Shown: positions 11,145 through 20,938 of the stretch, piece by piece
Layout: each line of letters begins with the position of its first letter
Numbering within the stretch: the first letter of the stretch is position 1
Origin: Cervus elaphus
Taxonomy: Eukaryota > Chordata > Mammalia > Artiodactyla > Cervidae
Assembly (NCBI RefSeq): GCF_910594005.1
Contig: NC_057815.1
Coordinates: 81,577,552 to 81,641,551, forward strand
Length of the DNA: 64,000 bases
Direction of reading: 5' to 3'
Notes under the pieces: generated by a model
What the model was told of the DNA's origin: nothing
What the model saw: only the letters and a program-made list of their open reading frames with translations
The model's database searches: none
Position numbers and translations under genes: made by a program

Positions 11145-11230
11145 TTCACTAGTTAACAAGTATCCACTGAGTGCTCACTAAGTGCTTGGCACTCTTCTAG
11201 ACCTGGGGTATACTTCAGTAGAAAGTGGCG
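11145..11230 (-). mobile_element. L2 LINE 3'-end fragment
   Basis: The plus strand reads actgagtgctcactaagtgc...ttggcactcttctagacctgg..tata, the reverse complement of the conserved L2 3' terminus. It is short and diverged. Confidence 0.6.
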
Positions 11231-11235
11231 ATCTC

Positions 11236-11400
11236 TCTCTTCTCTGTCCTGGTTCCTTGAGTCACTGTGTGGAGAGGGATGTTTGGGCGTGCAGCCTGAT
11301 CTGTCTCAGACTGTGACATGACCAAGAAATAATCTTTACTGTGATATTTCAGGCTAGTTTATTGTAAAAATTTACTGTAGCCTGCTCTTGTTCATAGATA
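11236..11400 (+). mobile_element. MaLR/MLT1-like LTR 3' fragment (tentative)
   Basis: The phrase gactgtgacatgaccaagaa followed by ataatctttactgtga..ttcaggc resembles the 3' end of MLT1-class LTRs. The alignment is weak and the ends are approximate. Confidence 0.35.
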
Positions 11401-11726
11401 GATGAAAAAGAGTTTTTAACCTGTAATTTTATAGCCAACAAAGTTTTCATTTAAATGTGAGAATGTAATAAAAACAGAAATCCACTTTGCAAATACTCTT
11501 GAATGAAGTTTTTAAAGGAGATAATTAAATTCAGGAAGTGTGAAAAGATATAAGGGACTAAAAGGTGATCAAATAACATGAAATTTATTATTGTCCAAAA
11601 GGCTCGTATTTCAAAACAAAAAATATATCCGTAACGACTCAGAAAATAAAATGAACACTATTTCAGTATTATAGTTAGAAGTTAAATGAAAACGTGTTCT
11701 AGTAAATATATGGTTATACAATACAG

Positions 11727-11935
11727 ACAGGCTTCCCTGGTAACTCAGTGGTAAAGAATCTCCCTGTCAATGCAGGAGACAAAGGTTGAATCCCTGATCA
11801 AGGAAGATCCCATGGAGAAGAAAATGGCAACCCACTCCAGTGTTCTTGCCTGGAAATCACATAACAGAAGAGCCTGGTGGGCTGCAGGGCATGGAGTCAC
11901 AAAAGTTGGACATAACTTAAGAGGCTAAATAATAG
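11727..11935 (+). mobile_element. Bov-tA SINE
   Basis: Complete head-to-tail Bov-tA order: ggcttccctggtaactcag tRNA-derived head, aaagaatctccctgtcaatg, ggcaacccactccagtgttc, then a tail decayed from the usual ggacacgactgag. No clean TSD was found. Confidence 0.9.
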
Positions 11936-12300
11936 TAACAGTGCAGATATTCACAAGTATAAACAAATAAATGGGTAAAATGACTGTAAATATTAATTTC
12001 AGAAAATAATAGATAATAAATAGTATGGATTTTAAAACAAAAAAAAACTAGGGTTAATCCATAGGCAAGGGGAAAAAGCATGAAAAGAAATGGAAAAAAA
12101 AAATGATCAAAAATAAGTCTCAATATACCTGTGCTTACAGTAAAGTTAAAAGAGGCAAGTTCATGAAATCAAAAGCAAGCACTCTCTAATTAATTTTAAA
12201 AGATTCAACAATATGTTGTCAAAATATGAAAAAATAAGTTCACAGAATAAAGTTTGAGAAAAACTGAAAATTTGGAAATTGGATAAAGGTAGAACATCTG
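11936..12300. other. Unique A-rich DNA
   Basis: A-rich, with A-runs near 12,040 and 12,096. No gene or repeat family was recognised. Confidence 0.4.
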
Positions 12301-12440
12301 AAGGCTTCCCAGGTGGTGCTAGTGGTAAAGAACCTGGCTGCCAATGCAGGTAGACATAAGAGACGTGGGTTCTATCCCTGGGTGGGGGCGATCCCCTGGA
12401 GGAGGAAATGCTCCAGCATTCCTGACTTGGGAAAATATGA
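12301..12440 (+). mobile_element. Bov-tA SINE, internally deleted or truncated
   Basis: The tRNA head (ggcttcccaggtggtgctag...aagaacctggctgccaatgc) and middle (ctggaggaggaaatg) are present. The 3' half is lost after ctccagcattcctgac. Confidence 0.85.
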
Positions 12441-12563
12441 AACAAAATGCACTGGGGTTTCTAACTGTACCATGTAATAATATTACATTTAGATAAAGGG
12501 GAAAATCAGTGAATGAAAGTGAAGCTAAATAAACAATTGAACAGGCATATAAAGCCATTATAA

Positions 12564-12579
12564 AAATAAATGCACATTA
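12564..12579. repeat. Left target-site duplication of the L1
   Basis: The 16-bp sequence aaataaatgcacatta here is repeated exactly at 24,299-24,314. It brackets the L1 and shows that everything between is one insertion plus later nested ones. Confidence 0.93.
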
Positions 12580-13645
12580 TAGACAGAGAACAAGATGGCG
12601 AAGGAGTAGATGAATATGGAGTACATCTCTCTCCACGGATACACCAGGAACACACCTTCAGACACAGAAGTGTGTGCAAACAGCTGAGAGCAGACAGGAG
12701 TACCTGACCAGTGGAAAATAATATGTAGAACCTCACAAAACTCGGTAGGACAAAGGATCTAGGGGGATAAACAGGAGTGTTAGTAGGACTGGACTGCCCT
12801 CTGGGGTGGAGGAACTGAAGCAGGGGTCTGATCCTCACATCAGAGCAATTGTCTGAGTCAGAAGAGCAGCATTTAAGGATGAGAGTGAAACAGCTGATCT
12901 GTGGCAGCCTAAATGGAATGAGAATCGGACAATCCTTGCCACAGCCTTGCATACCCCGAACAGGGGTGCAGGTTCCCTGGAAGGTGCAGCCTCGGGGAGC
13001 TGGAGTTTAGGGATTGTGGAGCAATCCCAGGGAGAGGGCTGCTGTTGACTGCAGAGAGATGGATGGAGGGGATGTGAGAGAGGAGAATGTGGTGGGAAAT
13101 GATTATGGAGGAAAGCTGGGCAGCCGTGGTAGCAAGGCAATACTGCCGAGTCACACACAGCGGGTGGAGCCATCACCATAGCCTCTCTCTCCCCACACAC
13201 CAGCATCGGCAGCTGAACAATAGAGAGGCTGGCCCATCAGACGCCCGATGCACTGAACTACAGAGTAGGAGCCCACCCAGGATTCCCCTTTAAGTGCTTG
13301 ACGTGCTGATCTACAGAGTAGGACCCCAGTCAGGGGGCCCATCTTTGTGCCTGATGCTCCAAGCAACAGAGAAGGACCCCAGGCAAGGGAGCCCTCTAAG
13401 TGCCTGAGCCGGTCGAGCTACAGAGAAAGACTGGCCAAAGAGGCCTTCTGATCACCAGCTACAAGAGGCTCGGAAAAGAGACTCTGATGGGGCCATAACT
13501 CCTGCCGCAGTGGCAGCACCTGTCCCTGCACCCTTGGCGCCACCAGGGGCCCTTGGAGCCAAGCAGCTGGGCCACCTTCACGCTCAAATCTCACTGGGGC
13601 AGAGCTGCCACAGGCGGAAAAAGTCTTGCATCTGTGCACATAGGG

Positions 13646-13778
13646 TCGCCTCGGTAGTGTCTGACTTTCCAACCCTGTAGACTGTGGCCTGCCAGGCTTC
13701 TGTCAGGGAAGGGGAGCTCTCGAGGCAAGAAAACTGGAGCATATTGGTCAATGCTGGTAGCCATCCCCTTCCAGAGCA
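13646..13778 (-). repeat. Bov-A-like segment embedded in the L1 5'UTR
   Basis: The order tcggtagtgtctgact, accctgtagactgtgg, cctgccaggcttctgtc, gaggcaagaaaactggag and ccatccccttccag matches a reverse-strand Bov-A unit, diverged and with small insertions. No TSD is visible around it. It therefore looks like part of the L1 master sequence rather than a later insertion. Confidence 0.6.
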
Positions 13779-14387
13779 CTGTAGCCGCCAACCCCCCTGG
13801 GTACCTGGTGCTGCCAGAACCCCTGCGACCCCAGCAGCTGCACGGCCTCCACCCCTGGCCCTCACGGGGCAGACCCAAGTCCTCTAGGGCAGCCTCAGGA
13901 GCAAACCCCAGTGGATGACCCGCATGCAGAGGGGGAAATAAAACCACAAGTGAAACTCAGGGGCAGTGTGGCTAAGGAAGGAGACCCAAAACCTTCCCAC
14001 CAGCTGTGCAAACTGCAGATTAAATCCATACAATCAACTAGGCAGACTCTGTGTCTATGGAATATATAAAAGGTCATTGAGAGCTCCCACAAAAGAAAAC
14101 GCACTAGCTCTGATAGCTGTGGACATTGGAGGCAAGAACACACAGGAGTAGGACCAGATTAAATCTGAGCTGCCCCCACAGGAGATCCAGACAGGGGAGG
14201 GCATCCTAGGGAGGTGAGGTGGACTGTGACTCCCAGCGAGGGAAAGGACTCTGACAGCAGTGACTCAAGAAAAACATTGATTATTCTTATGTTTTGACTT
14301 GTTCTGTAGATTTATTTTTCTTTTCTTTTTTTCCTTTTTTTCTCCTCTGTTGTACTGGCAATTTTATTGGCACAATGAAACCTAATT

Positions 14388-14662
14388 GGAGAAGGCAATG
14401 GCAACCCACTCCAGTACTCTTGCCTGGAAAATCCCATGGACGGAGGAGCCTGATGGGCTACAGTCCATGGGGTCACTACGAGTCAGACACGGCTGAACGA
14501 CTTCACTTTCACTTTTCATCTTCACGCATTGGAGAAGGAAATGGCAACCCACTCCAGTGTTCTTGTCTGGAGAATCCCAGAGATGGCTGAGCCTGGTGGT
14601 CTGTCATCTATGGGGTCGCACAAAATGGGACACAACTGAAGCGACTTAGCAGCAGCAGCAGC
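14388..14662 (+). mobile_element. Bov-A2 SINE nested in the L1 5'UTR
   Basis: A dimeric Bov-A2 begins ggagaaggcaatggcaac and ends in (AGC)n. A 13-bp TSD with two mismatches flanks it: atgaaacctaatt at 14,375-14,387 and atgatacgtaatt at 14,663-14,675. It inserted after the L1. Confidence 0.92.
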
Positions 14663-14700
14663 ATGATACGTAATTAAACTTTTGAGCTTTTTTCCTCTCA

Positions 14701-15602
14701 GTCACATTTTTTATTGTTGTTATAAACCTCTGCCACTAGGTTGGGCTTTTCCATTTCTATAGTTTTCCTTTTTTTTTTTTCCTCTTTTTCTAATTTTAAT
14801 ATTTTAAACCTATTGTACATTTATTCCTTTGTTTGCTTTTTCTACTGTTCTTTTCCTCTTGCAGTTAATCTTTAATGTATATAAAACTTCTTTATCTACA
14901 TTTAACTTTGCATATCTATTCTTTCTTTTCTTTCCTCTCAACATATTTGTTAGTTTTATTTTCAGTGTTTTATTCCGCAGTTGGCACCTTGCTTTTATTT
15001 TGTTTTCCAGTATGTGCTTTAGTTAGTTTTGTTCTGGTAGATATACTTTTTTTGTTTGTTTGTTTCCTTGTTTGTTTGTTTGCTGGGTCAGTCTCTTGTA
15101 ATTTATTTTTTGTTGAACTGTTTGATTTTGGTTATGGGTGTCCATGTACATGTGTATATTCAGTCACACTTTCCATTGTTGTTATAAGCCTCTACCTCCT
15201 CTACCTTGGGCTTTTGCAGTTCTGTGGAGTTTTCCTTTTTTTTTTTTTTTTCTTGCTTTCTTCTTCCATTTGTTGTTGTTGTTGTTTTTCCTCTATTTTT
15301 ACAATTTTAATTTTTTAAACCTATTATATTGTTTCCACATTTATTCCTTTGTTTGCCTTTCCTACTGTTATCTTCCCTTGCAGTTAATCTTTAATATATA
15401 TAAATCTTTTTCATTTACCCTATTTAACTTTACATATATATTTCTTTCCTTCTTTTCTTTCTTTCCTTTCCTCTCAACATATTTGTTAGGTTTGATTACT
15501 TTGCTTTATTCCCCACTCTACTGCACTTTATTTTTGTTGGACTGTTTTGATTTTGCTCATGGGTGTATATGTATATGTATGTATGTATGTATGTATGTAT
15601 AT
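14701..15602 (+). repeat. Two tandem T-rich units (about 0.45 kb each) in the L1 5'UTR
   Basis: Unit 1 (14,701-15,162) and unit 2 (15,163-15,602) share the same block order: a gtcaca..tt..ttgttgttataa start, gggcttttc..t, a long T-run, ttaaacctatt, cctttgtttgc, cttgcagttaatctttaat, cctctcaacatatttgttag, tgttg.actgtttgatttt, atgggtgt. A (TATG)n run ends unit 2. This is a diverged tandem duplication. Confidence 0.75.
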
Positions 15603-16303
15603 AAATTATTATTTGCCTGACTTTGTAATTGCCATTTGTCTGGGGTTCATCTTTGGTTTCTCATTTATGGGTATTCATTTTTTTTTTTTTTAATTTTTTT
15701 TAGTTATCAATTCAGCTCTCTTTTTATTATAAATATATACACATTTATTTACTACAAACAGTAGTATTTGTTTGGGTATTCATTTTAATCTCATTTAATG
15801 CCATAACAAATTACTGTGGAATCTTCATTCATGACCAGAGATCAAGCCCTGAGCCTTTGGAGTTGGAGCACTGACCCCAAGACTCTAGACTACCAGAGAA
15901 CTAACCCTAAGGAGTATCAAATAGTGAGAACCCACACAAAGGAAACCACTTGAATACAAAACCTGTCATCACCCAACCACCATTTCCACACTGTGAAGGA
16001 CACCTCATCTAAACAACAAACAAAACAAAAATACAAACCCAATCATCATCAGACAGGAGCATCCCCTCACTCAGTCTTGCCAATCAGAGGGAAAACAAAC
16101 AAACAAAAACTCAGCACAGATTCCACCCTATACGAAGCTTACACAAACCACTGGACCAATCTTAGGAAGGCGGAAGCCAAAAGGCAGAAAGAATTCAACC
16201 CTGAAGCCTGGCAAAAGGAGACCTCAAACACAATAAGTTAAAAAAAAAAAAAAAAAGAAAAGAAAGAAAGAAAAGAAAAGAAAAGGCAGAAAATACCACA
16301 CAA

Positions 16304-17170
16304 ATGAAGGAACAAACTAGAAACACAGAGGTCCAAGTAAATGAAGAGGAAACAGGAAAACTACCGGAAAAAGAATTCAGAATAATGATAGTGAAGATGA
16401 TCAAAACCCTTGAAAACAAAATGGAGAAAATGCAAGAATCAATGAACAAAGGCCTAGCAGAATTAAATAATAAACATACAGAGACAAACAACACAATTAT
16501 GGAAATTAAACATATTCTAGAAGGAATCAATAGCAGAGTATCTGAAGCAGAAGAATGAGTCGGTGAGCTGGAAGATAAAATGGTAGAAATAACTGCTGGA
16601 GAGCAGAATAAAGTAAAAAGATTGGAAAGAACTGAAGATAGGCTCAGAGACAACTGGGACCATATCAAAAGCACCAATATTCAAATTATAGGGATCCCAG
16701 AAGAAGAAGAGAAAAAGAAATGGTATGAGAAAACTTTTGAAGAGATTATAGTTGAAAATTTCCCCAACATGGAAAAGGAAATAGTCAATCAATTCCAAGA
16801 GGCACAAAGAGTCCCATACAGGATAAATCCAAAGAGGAACACACCAAGACACATACTAATCAAACTAACAAAGATGAAACACGAAGGAAGAATGTTAAAA
16901 GCGACAAGGGAGAAGCAACTAGTAAGATACAATGGCAATTCCGTACACTGAACAGCTGATCTTTCAAAAGAAACTCTGTAGGCCAGAATGGAATGGCAAG
17001 ATATATTTAAAGTACTGAAAGGGAAAAATATACAACCAAAATTACTGTACCTGGCAAGGATCTCAGTCAAAATTGATGGAGAAATCAAAAGTTTTTCAGA
17101 CACGCGTAAGTTAAGACAATTCAGTACCACCAAACCAACTTTACAACAAACGTTAAACGGATTTACATAG
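16304..17170 (+). pseudogene. L1 ORF1 (RNA-binding chaperone) pseudogene
   Basis: Three pieces of an L1 ORF1p remain. 16,304-16,558 gives a lysine/glutamate-rich coiled coil (residues about 15-80) and then an in-frame TGA at 16,556. 16,562-16,951 gives the rest of the coiled coil and the RNA-recognition domain start (IQIIGIPEEEE), ending at a frameshift after KATREKQLV. 16,988-17,170 gives the C-terminal domain (WQDIFKVLKGKN..QPKLLYLARIS...FSTTKPTLQQ). ORF1p forms trimers that coat L1 RNA and assist reverse transcription. With a stop and a frameshift this copy cannot make the full protein. The start was chosen as the first methionine of the open frame; the original start may lie slightly upstream. 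Confidence 0.88.
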
Positions 17171-17227
17171 TCAAGAAATACAGAGAAGAAAAAAGATCTA
17201 CAAAATGCACCCCAAACTATTAAGAAC

Positions 17228-17579
17228 ATGGCAATAGGAACATATATATCAATAATTATTTTAAATGTAAATGGATTAAATGATCCAACCAAAAGACACA
17301 GACTGGCTGAATGGATACAAAAATAAGACCCATATATGTGCTGTCTACAAGAAACCCACTTCAGATCTAAACACACATCTAGACTGAAAGTGAGAGGATG
17401 GAAAAATATACTCCATGCAAATAGGAAGCAAAAGAAAGTTGGAGTAGCAATACTCATATCAGACAAAATAGACTTTAAAATAATGAATATTACAAGAGCT
17501 AAGGAAGGACACCACATAATGATCAAGGTATCAATCCAAGAGGAAGACATAACAATTGTAAATATCTATGCACCAAACA
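17228..17579 (+). pseudogene. L1 ORF2 5' part (endonuclease domain start), interrupted
   Basis: From ATG at 17,228 the frame gives the start of the APE-like endonuclease. The conserved asparagine is in NVNGLNDPTKR, then there is an in-frame stop at 17,324-17,329 (codon after WIQK). The frame continues with the catalytic-glutamate motif CCLQETHF and GVAILISDK. It reaches VNIYAPN and is cut at the BovB insertion. ORF2 continues after 20,927. Confidence 0.88.
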
Positions 17580-20500
17580 GGAGCAGCGGCTGTGCTTTCC
17601 TGGAGCAGCTGTGAAGAGAGACCCCACGTCAAAGGTAAGAGAAACCCAAGTAAGACGATAGGCACCAAGAGAGGGGATCAGAGGGAATACAGACTGAAAC
17701 TACAATCACAGACAAATACCCAATCTGATCACATGGACCACAGCCTTGTCTAACTCAATGAAACTAAGCCATGCTGTGTGGGGCCACCCAAGACGGCCAG
17801 GTCATGGTGGAGAGGTCTGATGGAATGTGGTCCACTGGAGAAGGGAATGGCAAACCACTTCAGTATTCTTGCCTTGAGAACCCCATGAACAGTATGAAAA
17901 GGCAAAAATATAGGACACTGAAAGATGAACTCCCCAGGTCAGTAGGTGCCCAATATGCTACTGGAGATCAGTGGAGAAATAACTCCAGAAAGAAAGAAGG
18001 GATGGAGCCAAAGCAAAAACAACACACAGTTGTGGATGGGACTGGTGATGAAAGCAGGGTTCGATGCTGTAAAGAGCAATACTGCATAGGAACCTGGAAT
18101 GTTAGGTCCATGAATCAAGGCAAATTGGAAGTGGTCAAACAGGAGATGACAAGAGTGAACACCGACATTCTAGGAATCAGTGAACTAAGAAGGACTGGAA
18201 TGGGTGAATTTAACTCAGATAACCATTATATCTACTACTGTGGCAGGAATCCCTTAGAAGAAATGGAATAGACATCATAGTCAACAAGAGTCTGAAATGC
18301 AGTACTTGGATGCAATCTCAAAAACGACAGAATGATCTCTATTCATTTCCAAGGCAAACCATTCAATATCACGGTAATCCAAGTCTATGCCCCGACCAGT
18401 AACGCTGAAGAAGCTGAAGTTGAACAGTTCTATGAAGACCTGCAAGACTTTCTAGAACTAACACACACAAAAGATGTCCTTTTCATTATAGGGGAATGAA
18501 ATGCAAAAGTAAGAAGTCAAGAAACACCTGGAGTAACGGGAAATTTGGCCTTAGAGTACAGAATGAAGCAGGGCAAAGGCTAATGGAGTTATGCCAAGAG
18601 AACACCATGGTCATAGCGAACACCCTCTTCCAACAACACAAGAGAAGACTCTACACATGGACATCACCAGATGGTCAACACCAAAATCAGATTGATTATA
18701 TTCTTTGCAGCCAAAGATGGAGAAGCACTGTAAGTCAGCAAAAAGAAAAAGAAAGAAAGAAAAGAAAAAAGACCAGGAGCTGACTGTGGCTCAGATCATG
18801 AACTCCTTATTGCCAAATTCAGACTGAAATTGAAGAAAATGGAGAAAATCACTAGACCATTCAGGTATGACCTAAATCAAATCCCTTATGATTATACAGT
18901 GGACTATATAGCAGAAGTGAGAAATAGATTTAGGGGACTAGATCTGATAGAGTATCTGATAAACTATGGATGGAGGTTCATGACATTGTACAGGAGACAG
19001 GAATCAAGACCATCCCTAAGAAAAAGAAATGCAAAAAAGCAAAATGGCTCTCTGAGGAGGCCTTACAAATAGCTGTGAAAAGAAGGGAAGAGAAAAGCAA
19101 AAGAGAAAAGGAAAGATATACCCATTTGAATGCAGAGTTCCAAAGAATAGGAAGGAGAGACAAGAAAGTCTTCCTCAGCGATCAGTGCAAAGAAATAAAG
19201 GAAAACAATAGAATGGGAAAGACTAGAGATCTCTTCAAGAAAATCAGAGATACCAATGGAATATTTCATGCAAAGATGGGCACAATAAAGGACAGAAATG
19301 GTAGAGACCTAATAGAAGCAGAAGATATTAAGAAGACGTGACAGGAATACACAGAAGAACTGTACAAAAACGGTCTTCATGACCCAGATAATCCTGATGG
19401 TGTGATCACTCAACTAGAGCCACACACCCTGGAATGTGAACTCAAGTGGACCTTAGGAAGCATCACTATGAACAAAGCTAGCGAAGGTGATGGAATACCA
19501 GTTGAGCTATTTCAAATCCTGAAAGATGATGCTGTGAAAGTGCTGCACTCAATATGCCAGCAAATTCAGAAAACTCGGCAGTGGCCACAGGATTGGAAAA
19601 GGTCAGTTTTCATTCCAATCCCAACCAAAGGCAATGCCAAATAATGCTCAAACTACTGCACAATTACACTCACAAGCCAGTAAAGTAATGCTCAAAATTC
19701 TCCAAGCCAGGCTACAGCAATACATGAACTGTGAACTTTCAGATGTTCAAGCTGGTTTTAGAAAAGGCAGACGAACCAGAGGTCAAATTGCCAACATCTG
19801 CTGGATCAACAAAAAAGCAAGAGAGTTCCAGAGAAATATCTGTTTCTGCTTTATTGACTATGTCAAAGCCTTTGACAGTGTGGATCACCAGAAACCATGG
19901 AAAATTCTGAAACAGATAGGAATACCAGACCACCTGACCTGCTTCTTGAGAAACCTGATTGCAGGTCAGGAAGCAACAATTAGAACTGGACATGGAACAA
20001 CAGACTGGTTCCAAATAGGAAAAGGAGTACGTCAAGGCTGTATATTGTCACCCTGCTTATTTAACTTATATGCAGGGTATATTATGAGAAATGTTGGGTT
20101 GGAAGAAGCAAAAGCTGGAATCAAGATTGGTGGGAGAAATATCAATAACCTCAGATATGAAGATGACACCACTCTTATGGCAGAAAATGAAGAACTAAAG
20201 AGCCTCTTGATGAAAGTGAAAGAGGAGAGTGAAAAAGTTGGTTTAAAGCTCAACATTCAGAAAACTAGGATCATGGCATCCAGTCCCATCACTTCATTGC
20301 AAATAGGTGGGGAAACAGTGGCTGACTTTATTTTTCTGGGCTCCAAAATCACTGCAGATGATGATTACAGACATGAAATTAAAAGACACTTACTCCTTGA
20401 AAGGAAAGTTATGACCAACTTAGACTGCATATAAAAAGCAGAGACTACTTTGCCAACAAATGTCCGTTTAGTCAAGGTTATGGTTTTTCCAGTAGTCATG

Positions 20501-20926
20501 TATGGACGTGAGAGTTGGGCTATAAAGAAAGCTGAGTGCCAAAGAAGTGATGCTTTTGAACTGTGGTGTTGGAGAAGAGTCTTGAGAGTCCCTTGGACTG
20601 CAAAGAAATCCAACCATTCCTCCTACAGGATATCAGTCCTGGGTGTTCATTGGAAGGTCTGATGTTGAAGCTGAAACTCCAATACCTTGGCCACCTGATG
20701 CGAAGAGCTGACTCATTTGAAAAGACCCTGATGCTGGGAAAGATTGATGGCAGAATAAGAAGGGGACGGCAGAGGATAAGGTTGGATGTCATCACCAACT
20801 CAATGGACATGGGTTTGGGTGAACTCCGGGAGTTGTTGATGGACAGGGAGGTCTGGCTTGCTGTGGTTCATGGGGTCGCAAGATGTCAGACATGACTGAA
20901 TGACTGAACTGAACGGAACTGAACTG
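17580..20926 (+). mobile_element. Nearly full-length BovB (RTE) LINE nested in L1 ORF2
   Basis: A 3,347-bp BovB runs from a 5'UTR start (ggagcagcggctgtgc) to the characteristic gaactgaactg 3' tail. It is flanked by a 12-bp TSD: atgcaccaaaca at 17,568-17,579 and atgcacccaaca at 20,927-20,938, one mismatch. The TSD is host L1 sequence, proving that BovB entered after the L1. Its 3' tail (caagatgtcagacatgactgaatg) is the segment shared with Bov-A and Bov-tA SINEs. BovB is well known for horizontal transfer between ruminant and reptile lineages. Confidence 0.95.
17771..20895 (+). pseudogene. BovB endonuclease/reverse transcriptase pseudogene
   Basis: Single RTE-type ORF, now broken. The 17,771-18,271 frame holds the N-terminus and the APE-like endonuclease start (GTWNVRSMNQGK near 18,088; GISELRRTGMGEF) and ends in a frameshift. 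A TGA at 18,497 replaces the tryptophan of the GDWNAK box. 18,496-18,783 carries WTSPDGQHQNQIDYILC, and then an A/G-rich expansion (about 18,733-18,770) precedes the GSDHELL box (about 18,788). A TGA at 19,339 breaks KKRW. 19,402-19,644 and 19,634-20,434 give the reverse transcriptase, with QAGFRKGR, FIDYVKAFDSV, GVRQGCILSPCLFNLY and a YEDD box at 20,156-20,167 in place of YADD. The C-terminus ends at 20,895. The aspartates of the RT box remain, but the frame is destroyed. Confidence 0.93.
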
Positions 20927-20938
20927 ATGCACCCAACA

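Larger units (their letters stand above)
12580..16303 (+). promoter_or_regulatory. L1 5'UTR, unusually long, GC-rich then T-rich
   Basis: In L1s the 5'UTR holds the internal promoter. This copy has a GC-rich, CpG-bearing part (about 12,900-13,900), an embedded Bov-A-like segment (13,646-13,778) and a nested Bov-A2 (14,388-14,662). A T-rich part consists of two similar units (14,701-15,162 and 15,163-15,602), followed by an A-rich leader before ORF1. Without the nested SINE it is about 3.4 kb. The frames inside it (such as 12,506-12,952 or 15,138-15,620) look non-coding. Confidence 0.75.

Noticed and set aside
12506..13947. Cluster of GC-rich overlapping frames suggesting a CpG-island gene
   Set aside because: All within the L1 5'UTR, bounded by the L1 TSD; composition reflects the L1 promoter.
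15138..15620. 160-codon phenylalanine-rich frame that looks like a membrane protein
   Set aside because: It is a translation of the T-rich L1 5'UTR repeat units; T-rich DNA encodes Phe/Leu-rich strings by default.
16789..17550. 253-codon minus-strand frame, the second longest frame in the window
   Set aside because: It is the antisense shadow of L1 ORF1/ORF2; A-rich L1 sense strands routinely give long hydrophobic antisense frames.
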